Shown: piece after piece, positions 16,702 through 26,930 of the stretch
Layout of the letters: every line of letters starts with the position of its first letter
How positions within the stretch are numbered: the stretch's first letter is position 1
Origin: JANMEB01 sp041745295
Lineage (GTDB): Bacteria > Planctomycetota > Planctomycetia > Pirellulales > Pirellulaceae
DNA length: 64,000 nt
Direction: 5' to 3'
Assembly: GCA_041745295.1 (NCBI GenBank)
Contig: JBGTJE010000089.1
Location: forward strand, 124,001 to 188,000
The notes under the pieces: model-generated
Seen by the model: only the letters and a program-made list of their open reading frames with translations
What the model was told of the DNA's origin: nothing
The model's database searches: none
Program-made: the position numbers and the translations under genes

Positions 16702-19700
16702 ATGGCGACATCCACCTCGGTACAACCCGTTCCCGAAGCCACCACCGGCAACTCGTTCGACCAGTTCGTAACGCGGCGGTTAGACCGCGCCGGCGTGCAG
16801 GTCAAGATGGTCGACTTGGCTACGGGCTTCCTGCTGATCGCGACCGTCGTTCTTGGAATTCTCTTGACGGTCTGCGTGATCGATGGCTGGATCGTGACGC
16901 TTGGGACTTGGTTTCGAATGGCAATCCTCCTCGGACTTTCGGCGTTTACGCTGATCGTGTTGATTCGGTCAATTGCGCCGTTGCTTCTGCGGCGAATCAA
17001 CCCAGCCTATGCGGCGCGAATGATCGAACAAGGTGAACCCAAGTTCAAGAACAGCTTACTTAATTACGTCTACTTGAAATCGCGACCGAACGCAAATTCG
17101 AAGCGCATTTTCGAGGCGGTCCAAGCCAAGGCGGCTCAGGACTTGTCGGCCGTTGCCATCGAATCGGCGATCGACCGCTCCCGGCTGATCCAAGTTGGTT
17201 TTGCCTTGGTCGCCCTTGCCTTGGCGAGCGGTCTCTACAAACTCGTTTCGCCCAAAGACCCGTTTGCCACCGTGGCCCGGGTAATGGCCCCACTGGCCGA
17301 TATTCCGTCGCCATCGCGAGTCCGCATCCCCAGCGTTGAACCAGGGTCGGTCGATGTTTTCTTTGGTGAGACGATCGACGTCGTCGCCGTCGTTCGCGGA
17401 GCTGGCGACACGCCCGTGTTCCTAACCTACTCGACCGACGATGGCCAACGGGTCAACGCACGCATTCCGCTCGAACCAAGCGACACGAAGAATGAATTTG
17501 TCGGACGACTCACGACTTCCGACGCCGGGATCCAACAGAGCTTGAGTTACTGGGTGGTCGCCGGCGATGGCCGCTCTTCGACCTATCACGTCGATGTCCG
17601 TCCGAGTCCGACAATCGCCGTTTCCAAGATCAGTTTAACCCCGCCCAAATACACCGAATTGCCGACCGTCAGTTTGACTGGACAAGCCGATCTTGAGTCA
17701 ATCGAAGGGACCAACGTCCACCTGGAAGCAATCGCCAATCAGGATATTGCGACGGCCTCCTTGGAATTGCTCAAAGCTCCGTCGGCAAGAAAAGCCGAAG
17801 GTGCGATTGTCAATGCGACTGGATTGCCCCGCCGGGAAACTCAGGTCGAAAAGCAACTGGAGTTCCAAATAATCGATCGCGTGCCCATGGCCACCGTCGA
17901 TCGTGCCGCGACCGTCGATTTCAAGTTATTACGAATCGGCGACGAACAAAAATTTACGCACTACCGGTTGAAATTCACATCTCGCGAGGGACAACGCAAC
18001 CGCGTCGAGCCGGTGCACGCTGTTCGCATCAAGCCCGACCTCGCGCCGGAAATTGAAGTGCTCGAGCCGAGCCAAACTAAATTGCAGGTCCCCGTAAACG
18101 GCACGCTGAGGGTCAACGCGCGGGCACTCGATCCTGATTTCCGGATCACCGCCATCCGCATGATTGGATTGCAAAAAGGCAAAACGATCGTCAATCAAAA
18201 CCTGGTCCTCGATCAGCCAGCCGGCGTCGGCAATGTTCTGGGCAGTTTTGACTTCCGGCCCGAAGCGGTTGGACTCGCTCCGGGAGACGAGGTGATCTTT
18301 CATCTCGCAGCCGTCGACAATCGAAAATCGCCACTCAACGATCTGCCCGACCCCAACGTCACACGGTCGGCCAATTATGAACTGAGAATCGCGCCGCCGA
18401 CCGATTCCGGCGACCCTTCGCGAAAACGGCGATCGGAATCGTCCAAACAGGAACAAGGATCTTTGGGGGACACCGACCAGTCTGAGCCATCCAAGGCAAA
18501 GGACAAAAATAAAGATGAGTCGATGACTGACGTTGAAGGACCCGGCAAACCGGGTCCCCCAATCTTCCAGCAAGAGAAGTCCCAAGCGGGTGGGAACAAA
18601 TCTGAAAGTCAATCGAGCGAAGACAGCGCACAGCCGTCGGAGGATGCTTCCGGCGGTGGCAAGTCAAATTCAAACAATAAGAACAAGTCCAATCAACGCG
18701 CCGACTCCGGGAACACGGAAGAATCGAACGCCGACTCGCCCGAAAGTGATGATTCGAATTCGGAGCCGTCCCCGGATGGTCGCTCGAACGAATCCTCTCA
18801 ATCAGGAGCGCCCAAGTCCGGCGAGCCGAATACTACGCCCGGCGGCAATTCCGCCGAGTCTTCGAAGCCGCCATCGCCGGGCGAAAAGACCGGTTCCGAC
18901 GACGCCCGAGGATCAGGCCGCCAAGCGGATGCAAAGTCAAGCGACGATCCATCTTCCGAGAAAACGGATTCGCAATCGAACCAAAGCCCTTCGGAAGACA
19001 GTTCGGAATCGGCTAGCGATCTAGCTGGCGAGCCGACCGAGACGTCGAACGATTCCGCGAATGGCAACCCATCGGATGGTTCCCAGCGTCAACCCAGCGA
19101 CGGCGGAAATCCACAAACCGATCGGCACGATCAAGCCGCGGCCGGCGACCCGAAGGAAAATAGCCGACCCCTCGATCAAGCCTCACACGATGGCGACCGT
19201 TTTGAGAAATTGCTCGATCACATCCAGAGCCAGAAAGAAAAAACCGACAAATCCCCTGGCCAAAGTCAATCGAGCGAACAGTCGTTAGCCTCGGATGAAG
19301 CTCGCGATCAACAATCGTCGCGTACACAAGAATCCAACGCTGCAAATTCGAAAGCCGATTCGGAGCACGAACCCAAGAAGAACTCGGAAACCGGCGACCC
19401 ATCGGACGAAGGCACCGATCCATCGGACTCCGCGTCTGGCGAACAGTCCAACTCGAAGCTCACGAGCGAATCCAAAGGCGATTCTCCGGATCAAAAATCG
19501 AACGATGCCCGCAACCCATCGCCCCAGTCACAAGCCAACGATGGCAACAGTGATTCCGAGTCGGCGGATGCGGAATCCCCCGATCCATCCGGCGAGAAGA
19601 CGCCAGGGGAATCGACGGAACAAGATTCTGCCGGCGCCGAAGAAGGAGCCCCAGCATCGAATTCGAAAAGCGATTCGGAATCCAGCGGCAATAACTCCCA

Positions 19701-20241
19701 GACCGGAGACGACAAGTTCCAAGGCGCACAACCGATCGATGCATCACCGGAGGATTCGAAAGCGGATAGCCAGCCTCGACCGCGGCCCAAGAGTACCCAA
19801 TTCCCCGACTCGGCAACCAATCCTGCCGACCGACTGAATGCGAAATTCGATACGCCCGAAGAGCGTGAGATCTTGGAGCGATCGCGGAAAGTGACGGATT
19901 TAGTTGTGGATTATCTCAAGGATCAACAGCACAAACCCGATCGCGCCTTGCTCGATGAAATGAACTGGACGGAGCAAGAGTTACGCGACTTTGTGGCGCG
20001 CTGGGAGCACCTGAAGCAAGCAGCATCTCAAGGCGAATCGAATGCCGGATTGCGCTATTCCGAAGCACTCCGCAGCCTCGGCTTGCGCAGCCAAACCGCA
20101 CAGGCGCGGCGGGCCCAGATGCAAAGAGACCAAATTCGAGATCTCAACGAGGATGGTTCGATCTCCCGTCCGCCCGGGAAATTTGCCGAAGCCTTTCGCG
20201 ACTTTTCCAAAGGACGCGCTAGACGAGACTACGACCAATAG
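16702..20241 (+). CDS. DUF4175-like giant membrane protein with Ser/Asp-rich tail
   Basis: The product has 1179 residues. Three hydrophobic spans lie in the first 200 residues (about 38-62, 67-90, 160-180), followed by beta-rich extracytoplasmic segments to about 565. Residues 566-1032 are extremely low complexity, dominated by Ser, Asp, Glu, Asn, Gln, Pro, Lys and Gly. A helical C-terminal domain of about 140 residues closes the protein (FDTPEEREILERSRKV...). The head resembles DUF4175 membrane proteins. It precedes a GldA-like ATPase and a GldF-GldG permease and may be part of that envelope machinery. ATG 16702 is chosen; a TTG at 16657 is possible. Confidence 0.8.
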   Translation: MATSTSVQPVPEATTGNSFDQFVTRRLDRAGVQVKMVDLATGFLLIATVVLGILLTVCVIDGWIVTLGTWFRMAILLGLSAFTLIVLIRSIAPLLLRRINPAYAARMIEQGEPKFKNSLLNYVYLKSRPNANSKRIFEAVQAKAAQDLSAVAIESAIDRSRLIQVGFALVALALASGLYKLVSPKDPFATVARVMAPLADIPSPSRVRIPSVEPGSVDVFFGETIDVVAVVRGAGDTPVFLTYSTDDGQRVNARIPLEPSDTKNEFVGRLTTSDAGIQQSLSYWVVAGDGRSSTYHVDVRPSPTIAVSKISLTPPKYTELPTVSLTGQADLESIEGTNVHLEAIANQDIATASLELLKAPSARKAEGAIVNATGLPRRETQVEKQLEFQIIDRVPMATVDRAATVDFKLLRIGDEQKFTHYRLKFTSREGQRNRVEPVHAVRIKPDLAPEIEVLEPSQTKLQVPVNGTLRVNARALDPDFRITAIRMIGLQKGKTIVNQNLVLDQPAGVGNVLGSFDFRPEAVGLAPGDEVIFHLAAVDNRKSPLNDLPDPNVTRSANYELRIAPPTDSGDPSRKRRSESSKQEQGSLGDTDQSEPSKAKDKNKDESMTDVEGPGKPGPPIFQQEKSQAGGNKSESQSSEDSAQPSEDASGGGKSNSNNKNKSNQRADSGNTEESNADSPESDDSNSEPSPDGRSNESSQSGAPKSGEPNTTPGGNSAESSKPPSPGEKTGSDDARGSGRQADAKSSDDPSSEKTDSQSNQSPSEDSSESASDLAGEPTETSNDSANGNPSDGSQRQPSDGGNPQTDRHDQAAAGDPKENSRPLDQASHDGDRFEKLLDHIQSQKEKTDKSPGQSQSSEQSLASDEARDQQSSRTQESNAANSKADSEHEPKKNSETGDPSDEGTDPSDSASGEQSNSKLTSESKGDSPDQKSNDARNPSPQSQANDGNSDSESADAESPDPSGEKTPGESTEQDSAGAEEGAPASNSKSDSESSGNNSQTGDDKFQGAQPIDASPEDSKADSQPRPRPKSTQFPDSATNPADRLNAKFDTPEEREILERSRKVTDLVVDYLKDQQHKPDRALLDEMNWTEQELRDFVARWEHLKQAASQGESNAGLRYSEALRSLGLRSQTAQARRAQMQRDQIRDLNEDGSISRPPGKFAEAFRDFSKGRARRDYDQ

Positions 20242-20389
20242 CTTCGCCGGGCGCCAGTCTTGAGTAAAGTCGATGACTGGGTCATATTGATTTGTGGATC
20301 GCCGGCAAGCGTTCGATACATCCATCCTCCCCAATAGCTCGTTCAGGTTGCGTCGAGCGATGGGCCAACATCACCGTTCGCAAACCTTC

Positions 20390-21193
20390 ATGTCATCCAT
20401 TGAACCCTCGGCCTCGCCGAGAACATCGGCGGTTCGGGAACGCGATCCTTCGGAACGGCCGATGATCGAGGCCGAGCGACTTTCGAAATTCTACGGAATT
20501 TTCGCGGCCACTCGCGACGTGTCGTTCAAAGTCTACAAGGGTGAGATCGTTGCATTTCTCGGGCCCAACGGCGCCGGCAAAAGCACGACCATGAAGATGC
20601 TGACCGGCTACCTCTCGCCGTCCGAAGGGGTCGCACGCATCGCGGGCTGCGATATGTCCGCCGATCGCCTCAACGGCTCGCGGCACCTGGGCTATCTGCC
20701 GGAAACGGGGCCGCTTTATCCGGACATGACCCCGTACAGCTTGTTGAATTTCTTCGCCGAGGCTCGAGGAATGAACAAGGCTCTCAAGCGCGAGCGGATT
20801 ACGGCCGTCGTCGATTTGTGCAGCTTGAGTAGCGTTATTCACAAACCGATCAATAAACTATCTAAGGGCTACCGCCAGCGCGTCGGTTTAGCCCAAGCGT
20901 TGATTCACGAACCGGAAGTTTTGATTTTGGACGAACCAACTTCTGGCTTGGACCCGAATCAGATTCGCGGCATGCGCGAGACGATGCGCCGCTTGGGCCG
21001 CGACAAGACGATCTTGTTATCCACGCACATTCTACAAGAGGTCGCCGCGATGGCCGATCGTGTGATTCTAATCAACGAGGGCTGCAAAGTCTTCGATGGC
21101 CTCCTTGCGGAACTCGACCCGCAAGGATTGGGTTTGGACAAAATTTTCGCAAAGTTAACCGGACACGATGAATCGCAACCGGCGGATGCATAA
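20390..21193 (+). CDS. ABC transporter ATP-binding protein, GldA-like
   Basis: The product has 267 residues. Walker A is GPNGAGKST, the signature motif is LSKGYRQRVGLAQ, Walker B is VLILDEPTSGLDP, and the switch His is in LSTHILQE. The sequence is close to the drug/gliding-type ATPases (ABC-2 class, GldA). It energises the permease encoded next. ATG 20390 is chosen; 20360 and 20462 are other in-frame ATGs, and the domain proper starts at the last one. It lies between the DUF4175 gene and the GldF-GldG fusion. Confidence 0.9.
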   Translation: MSSIEPSASPRTSAVRERDPSERPMIEAERLSKFYGIFAATRDVSFKVYKGEIVAFLGPNGAGKSTTMKMLTGYLSPSEGVARIAGCDMSADRLNGSRHLGYLPETGPLYPDMTPYSLLNFFAEARGMNKALKRERITAVVDLCSLSSVIHKPINKLSKGYRQRVGLAQALIHEPEVLILDEPTSGLDPNQIRGMRETMRRLGRDKTILLSTHILQEVAAMADRVILINEGCKVFDGLLAELDPQGLGLDKIFAKLTGHDESQPADA

Positions 21194-21256
21194 CGGCGGC
21201 GACCAAGGGAACAGTGGATTCAATAATAATTGCGTGCGATCAGGCGGTAATCGTTT

Positions 21257-24187
21257 ATGTTGATGTTGGCTGAATTCGTGGTAATGCTGGCAGTCGACTT
21301 GTCGTTCTTCGCCGCGTTGCTGTTGGTCATGCTCCCCTTGGGAATCTATCGACAAGCGACATTTGCGGTGATGAAACGGAACTTCACCGGCTATTTCAGC
21401 AATCCGACAGGCTACGTGTTCCTTTGTTTGTTTGTGCTGCTCACTTCGTTCGCTGCATTTTGGCCGCACGAATTCTTCACGACGAACTTGGCAAACTTCG
21501 GACAGCTCAATCGTTTTCTGCCCTATATCATGCTGGTTTTCATCCCGGCCATCACGATGAGCATCTGGGCTGAAGAACGACGCCAAGGAACCGACGAATT
21601 GCTGCTCACGCTGCCGGCCCACGATTTCGACATCGTGATGGGCAAATATTTTGCGGCCGTCCTGGTGTTCACGCTTAGTCTCGTGTTTTCGCAGCTCTCC
21701 AATTACGCCGTGCTGCTCGCGATGACGGGCGGGCAACTGGACAGCGGAATCTTATTCACGACGTACCTGGGCTATTGGTTTGTCGGCACGGCAATGCTCT
21801 CGCTGGGAATGGTGGCCTCGTTTCTCACGAACAACCTGACCGTTGGTTTCATTTTCGGCGCCGCGTTCAATGCGCCCTTGGCGTTTTTTTCCAACGCCGA
21901 TGTGATCGTATCCAACAACCAGGCGGTCAACGCGCTGAACGAATGGTCGCTGCTCCAGCGATTCGAGCCGTTTGGTCGCGGCCTGATCAGCTCCCCGTCG
22001 ATCATTTATTACTTGGGAATCATTTGCCTTGGAATTTATCTCAGCCTGATCTTGATCGGCCGACGCCATTGGATGGGCGGTAAAGACGGCACCTCGATGC
22101 TGGGCCATTACATGCTCCGCGCGATTTTTCTCGCGACGGCGATCATCGCCGGCGTTTTGATCGTGCAAAATAGTCCTCTGAATCGGCTGCGGATGGACGT
22201 GTCCGGAGAAAAAGTTAGCACGTTAACCGACTCGACGCGCGACATCCTGCAGCGCCTCGCGAATTCCACGGACATCCAGGCGAACCCGATCGTGATCGAT
22301 GCGTTTGTCAGCGGGGCAATTCCTCCCGAATACGTGCAGACGCGCTATGACTTGGTCAACCTGCTGCGCGAGTTCGATGTCCTCGGCGGCCATCGAGTTA
22401 AACTCAATTTGATTACGGGGCTCGAGCCCTTTTCCAAGGAAGCTATCCAAGCCGAAAAACGCTTTGGAATCCGGCCGATCCGAGTGTTGAGCGAATCACG
22501 CGGCGCGCGACGCGAAGAGGATGTGATCCTGGGGGCCGCCTTTTCGTGCGGATTGGAACGGATGGTCATTCCATTTTTCACTGCCGGAAACCCAGTCGAA
22601 TACGAACTGATTCGTGCAATCAACACCGTCACCAAACCCCAGCGAAAAACGATCGGCATCGTTCAAACCGACGCATTGCCGCTCGGTAGCATCGTCAAGT
22701 CCGAGGGCCGCGACGTACAAGTATCCCCGCTGCAAGTGGTTGTCGAACTGGCCCAACAATACAACGTCGAATTAGTGCAGGCCGGACAAGAGATTCCTCT
22801 CTGGTTGGAGGACGATGCCGGAAAACCCACCGCGCGGCGGTACGACGCGCTGCTGGTCATTCAGCCTTCCAAAATGACCCCCATCGAGTTGGAGCACTTG
22901 ATTGCCGCGATTAACCAAGGCCAGCCGACGGCCATTTTCGAAGATCCCTTTACGTTTTGTTTTCGCGAAGCCGATCCGATGTCGGTTTTTCAAGGAAATC
23001 ATCCACCGTATACTCAAAACAACCTTCCGGCACGATTTCCGGGAACCAGTTTTCCGCGCCCAATCGATCGTTCGGGCCGCGCTCCGTGTGACATTCAGAA
23101 ACTCTGGGATGCCCTCGGTGTCTTTGTGATCGCCAACAAGATCGGCGGACAGGTCTACCCGACGGTCATTTGGAAAACCGGCAACCCCTACCCGCGCAGT
23201 CGAGCACTCGACGCGCCGGAGCTATTTGTTGTCCGCAACGAGGATCCATCCGATCCGAATATTTCGAGTATCGATCCAGCCACACAAGGGATCCTTGAGC
23301 TGTACTTCCCCTTTCCCGGCCAGATCGATAAGAAGCCGGGAGGCGGCACCGAGTTTACGCCACTCGTCACCAGCGGGGATGCAGGAAAAGTCAGCGTGCA
23401 TACTCTGCTGGCGCCCACGCGGCGCGAAGTAGAATTGGGTCGGGGCAATGCCGACGGCGAATATGTTTTCGCCGCGCGGATTACCAAACCAGCAGCCGGT
23501 TCCGAATCAGGGCCGGGCCAACCCGGGCCGATCAACGTCGTCTACGTCGCCGACATCGACTTCCTCGCTGATGGTTTCGTCTTGCTTCGCAACGATCCGC
23601 ACGCAAGTGGTGTGGAATACAACTTTGACAATGTGGCGTTCTTCAACAACATTGTCGATTCGCTCACCGGTGAAACGGACTATCTCGTGACGCGGAGCCG
23701 GCGGATTCGACATGCGACGCTGAGTTACGTCGAAGACACGACCGAAGCGGCCTTAGAAAAGGTCTCGCGCAACGAGCAGGAATTCGAAAAAGAGTTTAAC
23801 AATCAGGTTCTCAAGGCCCGGCAGCAACTCCAATCGGTAATCGATCCGCAAGCGAGATCCGTTCAGGACCTCGCGGCGAAGGAAGCGCGAGGTGAAATCA
23901 TTGATCGGCAAACGCTGCAAGTCAAACGCGAAAACCTGAAGCAGACGATGGATGTTCAACAATCCAAACTGAACCGAATCGTGAAAGACCTCAGCGATGG
24001 CTTGAATGAAAACAAACGCCGAATCCGCCTGGACGCCGAGATCGAAGTTCAAGAAATTCAGCGGCGATTCAAATTGGCCGCAGTGATTTTGCCGGTCGTC
24101 CCACCCCTGTTGCTGGGTTTGTTCGTGTATACGCGGCGGCGTCTCCGCGAACGAGAAGGCATTTCCAAGGCACGGCGCCTCAAGTAG
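21257..24187 (+). CDS. ABC-2 permease fused to GldG-type auxiliary domain
   Basis: The product has 976 residues. The first 320 form a GldF-like ABC-2 permease with about eight membrane spans (for example TMLSIWAEERRQGTDELLLTLP-type cytoplasmic loop near residue 95). A hydrophobic span near 290-310 leads into a large GldG-type domain (NSPLNRLRMDVSGEKVSTLT...). A coiled region at about 830-930 precedes a final span (VILPVVPPLLLGLFVYTRRR). In Bacteroidetes gldF and gldG are separate genes; here they are one polypeptide. The reading frame has no break. With the GldA-like ATPase and DUF4340 protein it should form one export or envelope complex. Confidence 0.88.
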   Translation: MLMLAEFVVMLAVDLSFFAALLLVMLPLGIYRQATFAVMKRNFTGYFSNPTGYVFLCLFVLLTSFAAFWPHEFFTTNLANFGQLNRFLPYIMLVFIPAITMSIWAEERRQGTDELLLTLPAHDFDIVMGKYFAAVLVFTLSLVFSQLSNYAVLLAMTGGQLDSGILFTTYLGYWFVGTAMLSLGMVASFLTNNLTVGFIFGAAFNAPLAFFSNADVIVSNNQAVNALNEWSLLQRFEPFGRGLISSPSIIYYLGIICLGIYLSLILIGRRHWMGGKDGTSMLGHYMLRAIFLATAIIAGVLIVQNSPLNRLRMDVSGEKVSTLTDSTRDILQRLANSTDIQANPIVIDAFVSGAIPPEYVQTRYDLVNLLREFDVLGGHRVKLNLITGLEPFSKEAIQAEKRFGIRPIRVLSESRGARREEDVILGAAFSCGLERMVIPFFTAGNPVEYELIRAINTVTKPQRKTIGIVQTDALPLGSIVKSEGRDVQVSPLQVVVELAQQYNVELVQAGQEIPLWLEDDAGKPTARRYDALLVIQPSKMTPIELEHLIAAINQGQPTAIFEDPFTFCFREADPMSVFQGNHPPYTQNNLPARFPGTSFPRPIDRSGRAPCDIQKLWDALGVFVIANKIGGQVYPTVIWKTGNPYPRSRALDAPELFVVRNEDPSDPNISSIDPATQGILELYFPFPGQIDKKPGGGTEFTPLVTSGDAGKVSVHTLLAPTRREVELGRGNADGEYVFAARITKPAAGSESGPGQPGPINVVYVADIDFLADGFVLLRNDPHASGVEYNFDNVAFFNNIVDSLTGETDYLVTRSRRIRHATLSYVEDTTEAALEKVSRNEQEFEKEFNNQVLKARQQLQSVIDPQARSVQDLAAKEARGEIIDRQTLQVKRENLKQTMDVQQSKLNRIVKDLSDGLNENKRRIRLDAEIEVQEIQRRFKLAAVILPVVPPLLLGLFVYTRRRLREREGISKARRLK

Positions 24188-24198
24188 GCCGCCGTTCC

Positions 24199-25566
24199 AT
24201 GCAACCAAAAGGAATCGTGTTCGTGAAAAATGCTTGGGGATTAACCGGTTTAATGGGCCTCCTGGCAGCGGGGCTGGCGCTGGGAGCCGCGGTGGTCTAT
24301 CCCTGGCCCGAGCCCTTGGAAACCAGTGCTCAGGCCAACCAAAAACTCTTCGGCGAATTGGATGTCAAGCAGGTGAAGACGATTGCCATCGCTTCGTTTA
24401 GTCGCGACGATCGCCGTTTCGAGAGCATCCAACTCAAAAAAACCCGCGAATCCTGGTTCATTACGACGGCGGGCGATTATCCGGCGGGCAATGTCTCGCG
24501 CATCGCCGCCCTGTTTACCACGCTCAGCGAAGGGACCGTTCTGGAAATCAAATCCTCCGACGAAAGTACGCACCCACTGTACGGGGTCATCGATTCCGAA
24601 CTGGTCCGCGATCTAGAGAATCAAACTGGCATCGGAACCAAGGTGAGTTTGGCTGACACCAACAACCGACCCTTGGCACAGTTGATCGTGGGCGAGGCCG
24701 TTGGAGACAACCCGAATCAACGCTTCGTGCGTGTCGTCGGTCAACCCAACGTCTACGTGATCGAGTTGCCAGGCTCGCTCTTGTCCACAGAAGTGAGCGA
24801 CTGGGTCGACCACAATTTGCTCGACCTGAAGTTGTCCGACACCGGCACCGGATTGGAAGTCGCCAAGCTGCAAGTCGATTATTACGTTATCGAGGGCGAC
24901 TCGGTCGCCGAGGAAAATTCCAAAAAATACAACTACCGAGCCCTGCTCGATCTGAAAAACAAAGTGGCGACGTTGTCGTTGTTCAAGCCCACGGACGAAG
25001 GAAATCTCGGCGACCCCGTCACGACTCGCAGCGTCAAAACGCCTGGGCTTAACGCCTTGGCAACTAACTTGTCGCAAATTCCGTTTTCCGCAGTTGTAAA
25101 GAAACCTGAGGTGGCGGCCAACGCATTTTTGGCAGCGATCGACCAGAATTCGGACCTGAGCGGGTTGGACGATTTCGGATTTCGAAAGAGCTCTGATTCG
25201 CCCTCGCGGATCGAATCTAAAAACGGACAACTGACGGTTTCGACATCGGGCGGAGTGGATTGGATCTTAAGTTTTGGATCGGTTGCTAAAAGCATCGACG
25301 TTGCTCAATCGCAAATCAACTATTACTTATTGATCACCGCGTCACCAAATGATTCGGCGTTTCCACAGCCACCGGAACCGACCGACGCGGAAAATTCCGA
25401 TCAGAAACGAGACTACGAGCGAGCGCTCAAACGCCGCGCGGATAGTTTGGCGGCGATCAACGAACGCGTGAAACAATACAACGAACGGCATGCCCCATGG
25501 CTGTACTTAATCAGCGAAGACGCGCTGCTGGCGCTGCGCCCCGACGAAGTTAATTTGATTCAGTAG
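24199..25566 (+). CDS. DUF4340 family exported protein
   Basis: The product has 455 residues. An N-terminal membrane anchor (about 12-33) is followed by a DUF4340-like beta-rich domain (WFITTAGDYPAGNVSRIAAL, then VIELPGSLL and WVDHNLLDL). DUF4340 genes commonly sit beside GldG-type ABC genes, as here, where the start is 11 bases after the permease stop. It likely sits on the outer face of the inner membrane as part of the same complex. The biochemical role of the family is not known. Confidence 0.85.
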   Translation: MQPKGIVFVKNAWGLTGLMGLLAAGLALGAAVVYPWPEPLETSAQANQKLFGELDVKQVKTIAIASFSRDDRRFESIQLKKTRESWFITTAGDYPAGNVSRIAALFTTLSEGTVLEIKSSDESTHPLYGVIDSELVRDLENQTGIGTKVSLADTNNRPLAQLIVGEAVGDNPNQRFVRVVGQPNVYVIELPGSLLSTEVSDWVDHNLLDLKLSDTGTGLEVAKLQVDYYVIEGDSVAEENSKKYNYRALLDLKNKVATLSLFKPTDEGNLGDPVTTRSVKTPGLNALATNLSQIPFSAVVKKPEVAANAFLAAIDQNSDLSGLDDFGFRKSSDSPSRIESKNGQLTVSTSGGVDWILSFGSVAKSIDVAQSQINYYLLITASPNDSAFPQPPEPTDAENSDQKRDYERALKRRADSLAAINERVKQYNERHAPWLYLISEDALLALRPDEVNLIQ

Positions 25567-25598
25567 TTCAAACCGCCGACTGATGTGCGCTAATTTTG

Positions 25599-25803
25599 GT
25601 TCCCTCTCCCCCATTGTGCACGCGAAAGTGAGCGAAACAGGATGTTGAACAATGCCGCGTGCATATTGGGGGAGAGGGATAGGGTGAGGGGCCGAACCCT
25701 GAACACGCCCCCTCATCCTAACCTTCTCCCCCAAACTCAACTCAACACAAGTTCTTTCGATTCTCAATCCTCAAAGTTCGTTGAAGTTTGGGGAGAAGGA
25801 ACC
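25599..25803. repeat. two nested GC-rich palindromic repeats (CCCTCTCCCCC family)
   Basis: TTCCCTCTCCCCC...GGGGGAGAGGGA pairs with itself across the inner GTGCACGCG / CGCGTGCA bases. A second palindrome, CCTTCTCCCCCAAAC...GTTTGGGGAGAAGG, follows directly. These elements are read through by an upstream extension of the next gene's frame, so that extension should not be taken as protein. Confidence 0.75.
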
Positions 25804-25824
25804 GAAATAGCGCAGCATAAAAGC

Positions 25825-26874
25825 GTGTATTTCGGCTTAGTAATCTCCGCTTTTGACTCTCCCCGCCGGCTGACTCTGCTCACAACGCTAGTCTTGCATT
25901 TCGCGGTCGCGGCCGGCATCGCCGCGCCGCTCGTCGCTCGGGATGAACTCCCCGAGCGATTGACCGTCGCGACGTGGAATGTCGAGTGGTTCTTCGACAA
26001 CGAACCGTGGGACAACCAAAGTGATTTAGCGAAACAAATGTCCGCGCCGTCGTCTCACGAGTGGCAATGGCGACTCGATCAAGTTGCCCGCGTGATCGGC
26101 ACCATGAAACCGACAATCTTGACTCTGCAGGAAATCGAAAACCGCCAAGTTCTGTATCAACTCTGCCAATTAATCGAAGATAAGCATCAGCTAAAATACC
26201 GCATCGCGTTCATTCCCGGCTATGATTTCGGCACCGAACAACAAGTTGCGATCTTGTACCGGTCCGGGCTTGTTGAATTCAGTCGCCGCGAACAGTCGAA
26301 AGAAATGTTTGATTCGGGCAAGTATTACAACATCCCGAAACATATCTTCGCCCGGTTCGAGTGGGGCCGGGATAAAGAACTCGAGACTTTTACTTTGGCT
26401 GCCGTCCATCTCAAAGCGACCCCGGAGTCGGCGGAGATTCGACAAAAACAGTCGCGCTTGCTGCGAACTTGGCTCGAACCCGACCTGAATGGCACGACGA
26501 ACGTAATCGCACTCGGCGACTTCAATTCGGAGGAGAGTGTTGGCGAAGAACGGCCGGGCTCGGAAATGCTTCTCTTGCGCAAGCCCTCCGAAGGCGTCCC
26601 TGAATTGACCGATCTGACCGGTTCCCTACGCTTCGAGGATCGTTGGACACATCTCATCGACAAGGCGTTCGATCGGATCCTCGTCAACCAAACGCTGATT
26701 GCCGACGACCCCCAACGCCGCGATTTCGTGTTTGACTCGATCAAAAACTATCGCGAGCTCGTGATCCGCGGAAACAAGGATCTGGATCATCGCGATCGAT
26801 ACTACCAAATCGACGCGGATGAACGCGACGTGAGCGACCATTACCCACTGATGGCGGAGTTTCGGCTGCGATAG
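25825..26874 (+). CDS. exported endonuclease/exonuclease/phosphatase family protein
   Basis: The product has about 349 residues. After a hydrophobic N-terminus (RLTLLTTLVLHFAVAAGIAAP) the EEP fold motifs appear in order: TVATWNVEWFF, LQEIENR, AVHLKATPES, LGDFNSEES, DRILVN and DHYPLMAEF. These supply the Mg-binding and catalytic residues for phosphodiester hydrolysis of nucleic acid, lipid or inositol phosphates. The signal-like N-terminus implies an extracytoplasmic enzyme. The start is unsure: GTG 25825 is chosen because everything upstream is repeat sequence. No partner gene indicates the substrate. Confidence 0.8.
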   Translation: MYFGLVISAFDSPRRLTLLTTLVLHFAVAAGIAAPLVARDELPERLTVATWNVEWFFDNEPWDNQSDLAKQMSAPSSHEWQWRLDQVARVIGTMKPTILTLQEIENRQVLYQLCQLIEDKHQLKYRIAFIPGYDFGTEQQVAILYRSGLVEFSRREQSKEMFDSGKYYNIPKHIFARFEWGRDKELETFTLAAVHLKATPESAEIRQKQSRLLRTWLEPDLNGTTNVIALGDFNSEESVGEERPGSEMLLLRKPSEGVPELTDLTGSLRFEDRWTHLIDKAFDRILVNQTLIADDPQRRDFVFDSIKNYRELVIRGNKDLDHRDRYYQIDADERDVSDHYPLMAEFRLR

Positions 26875-26930
26875 TGAGAATCTTCGCGGAACAGTTCGAC
26901 TTCTTGTCGGCGAGTAGCCGGTAAAGTGTG

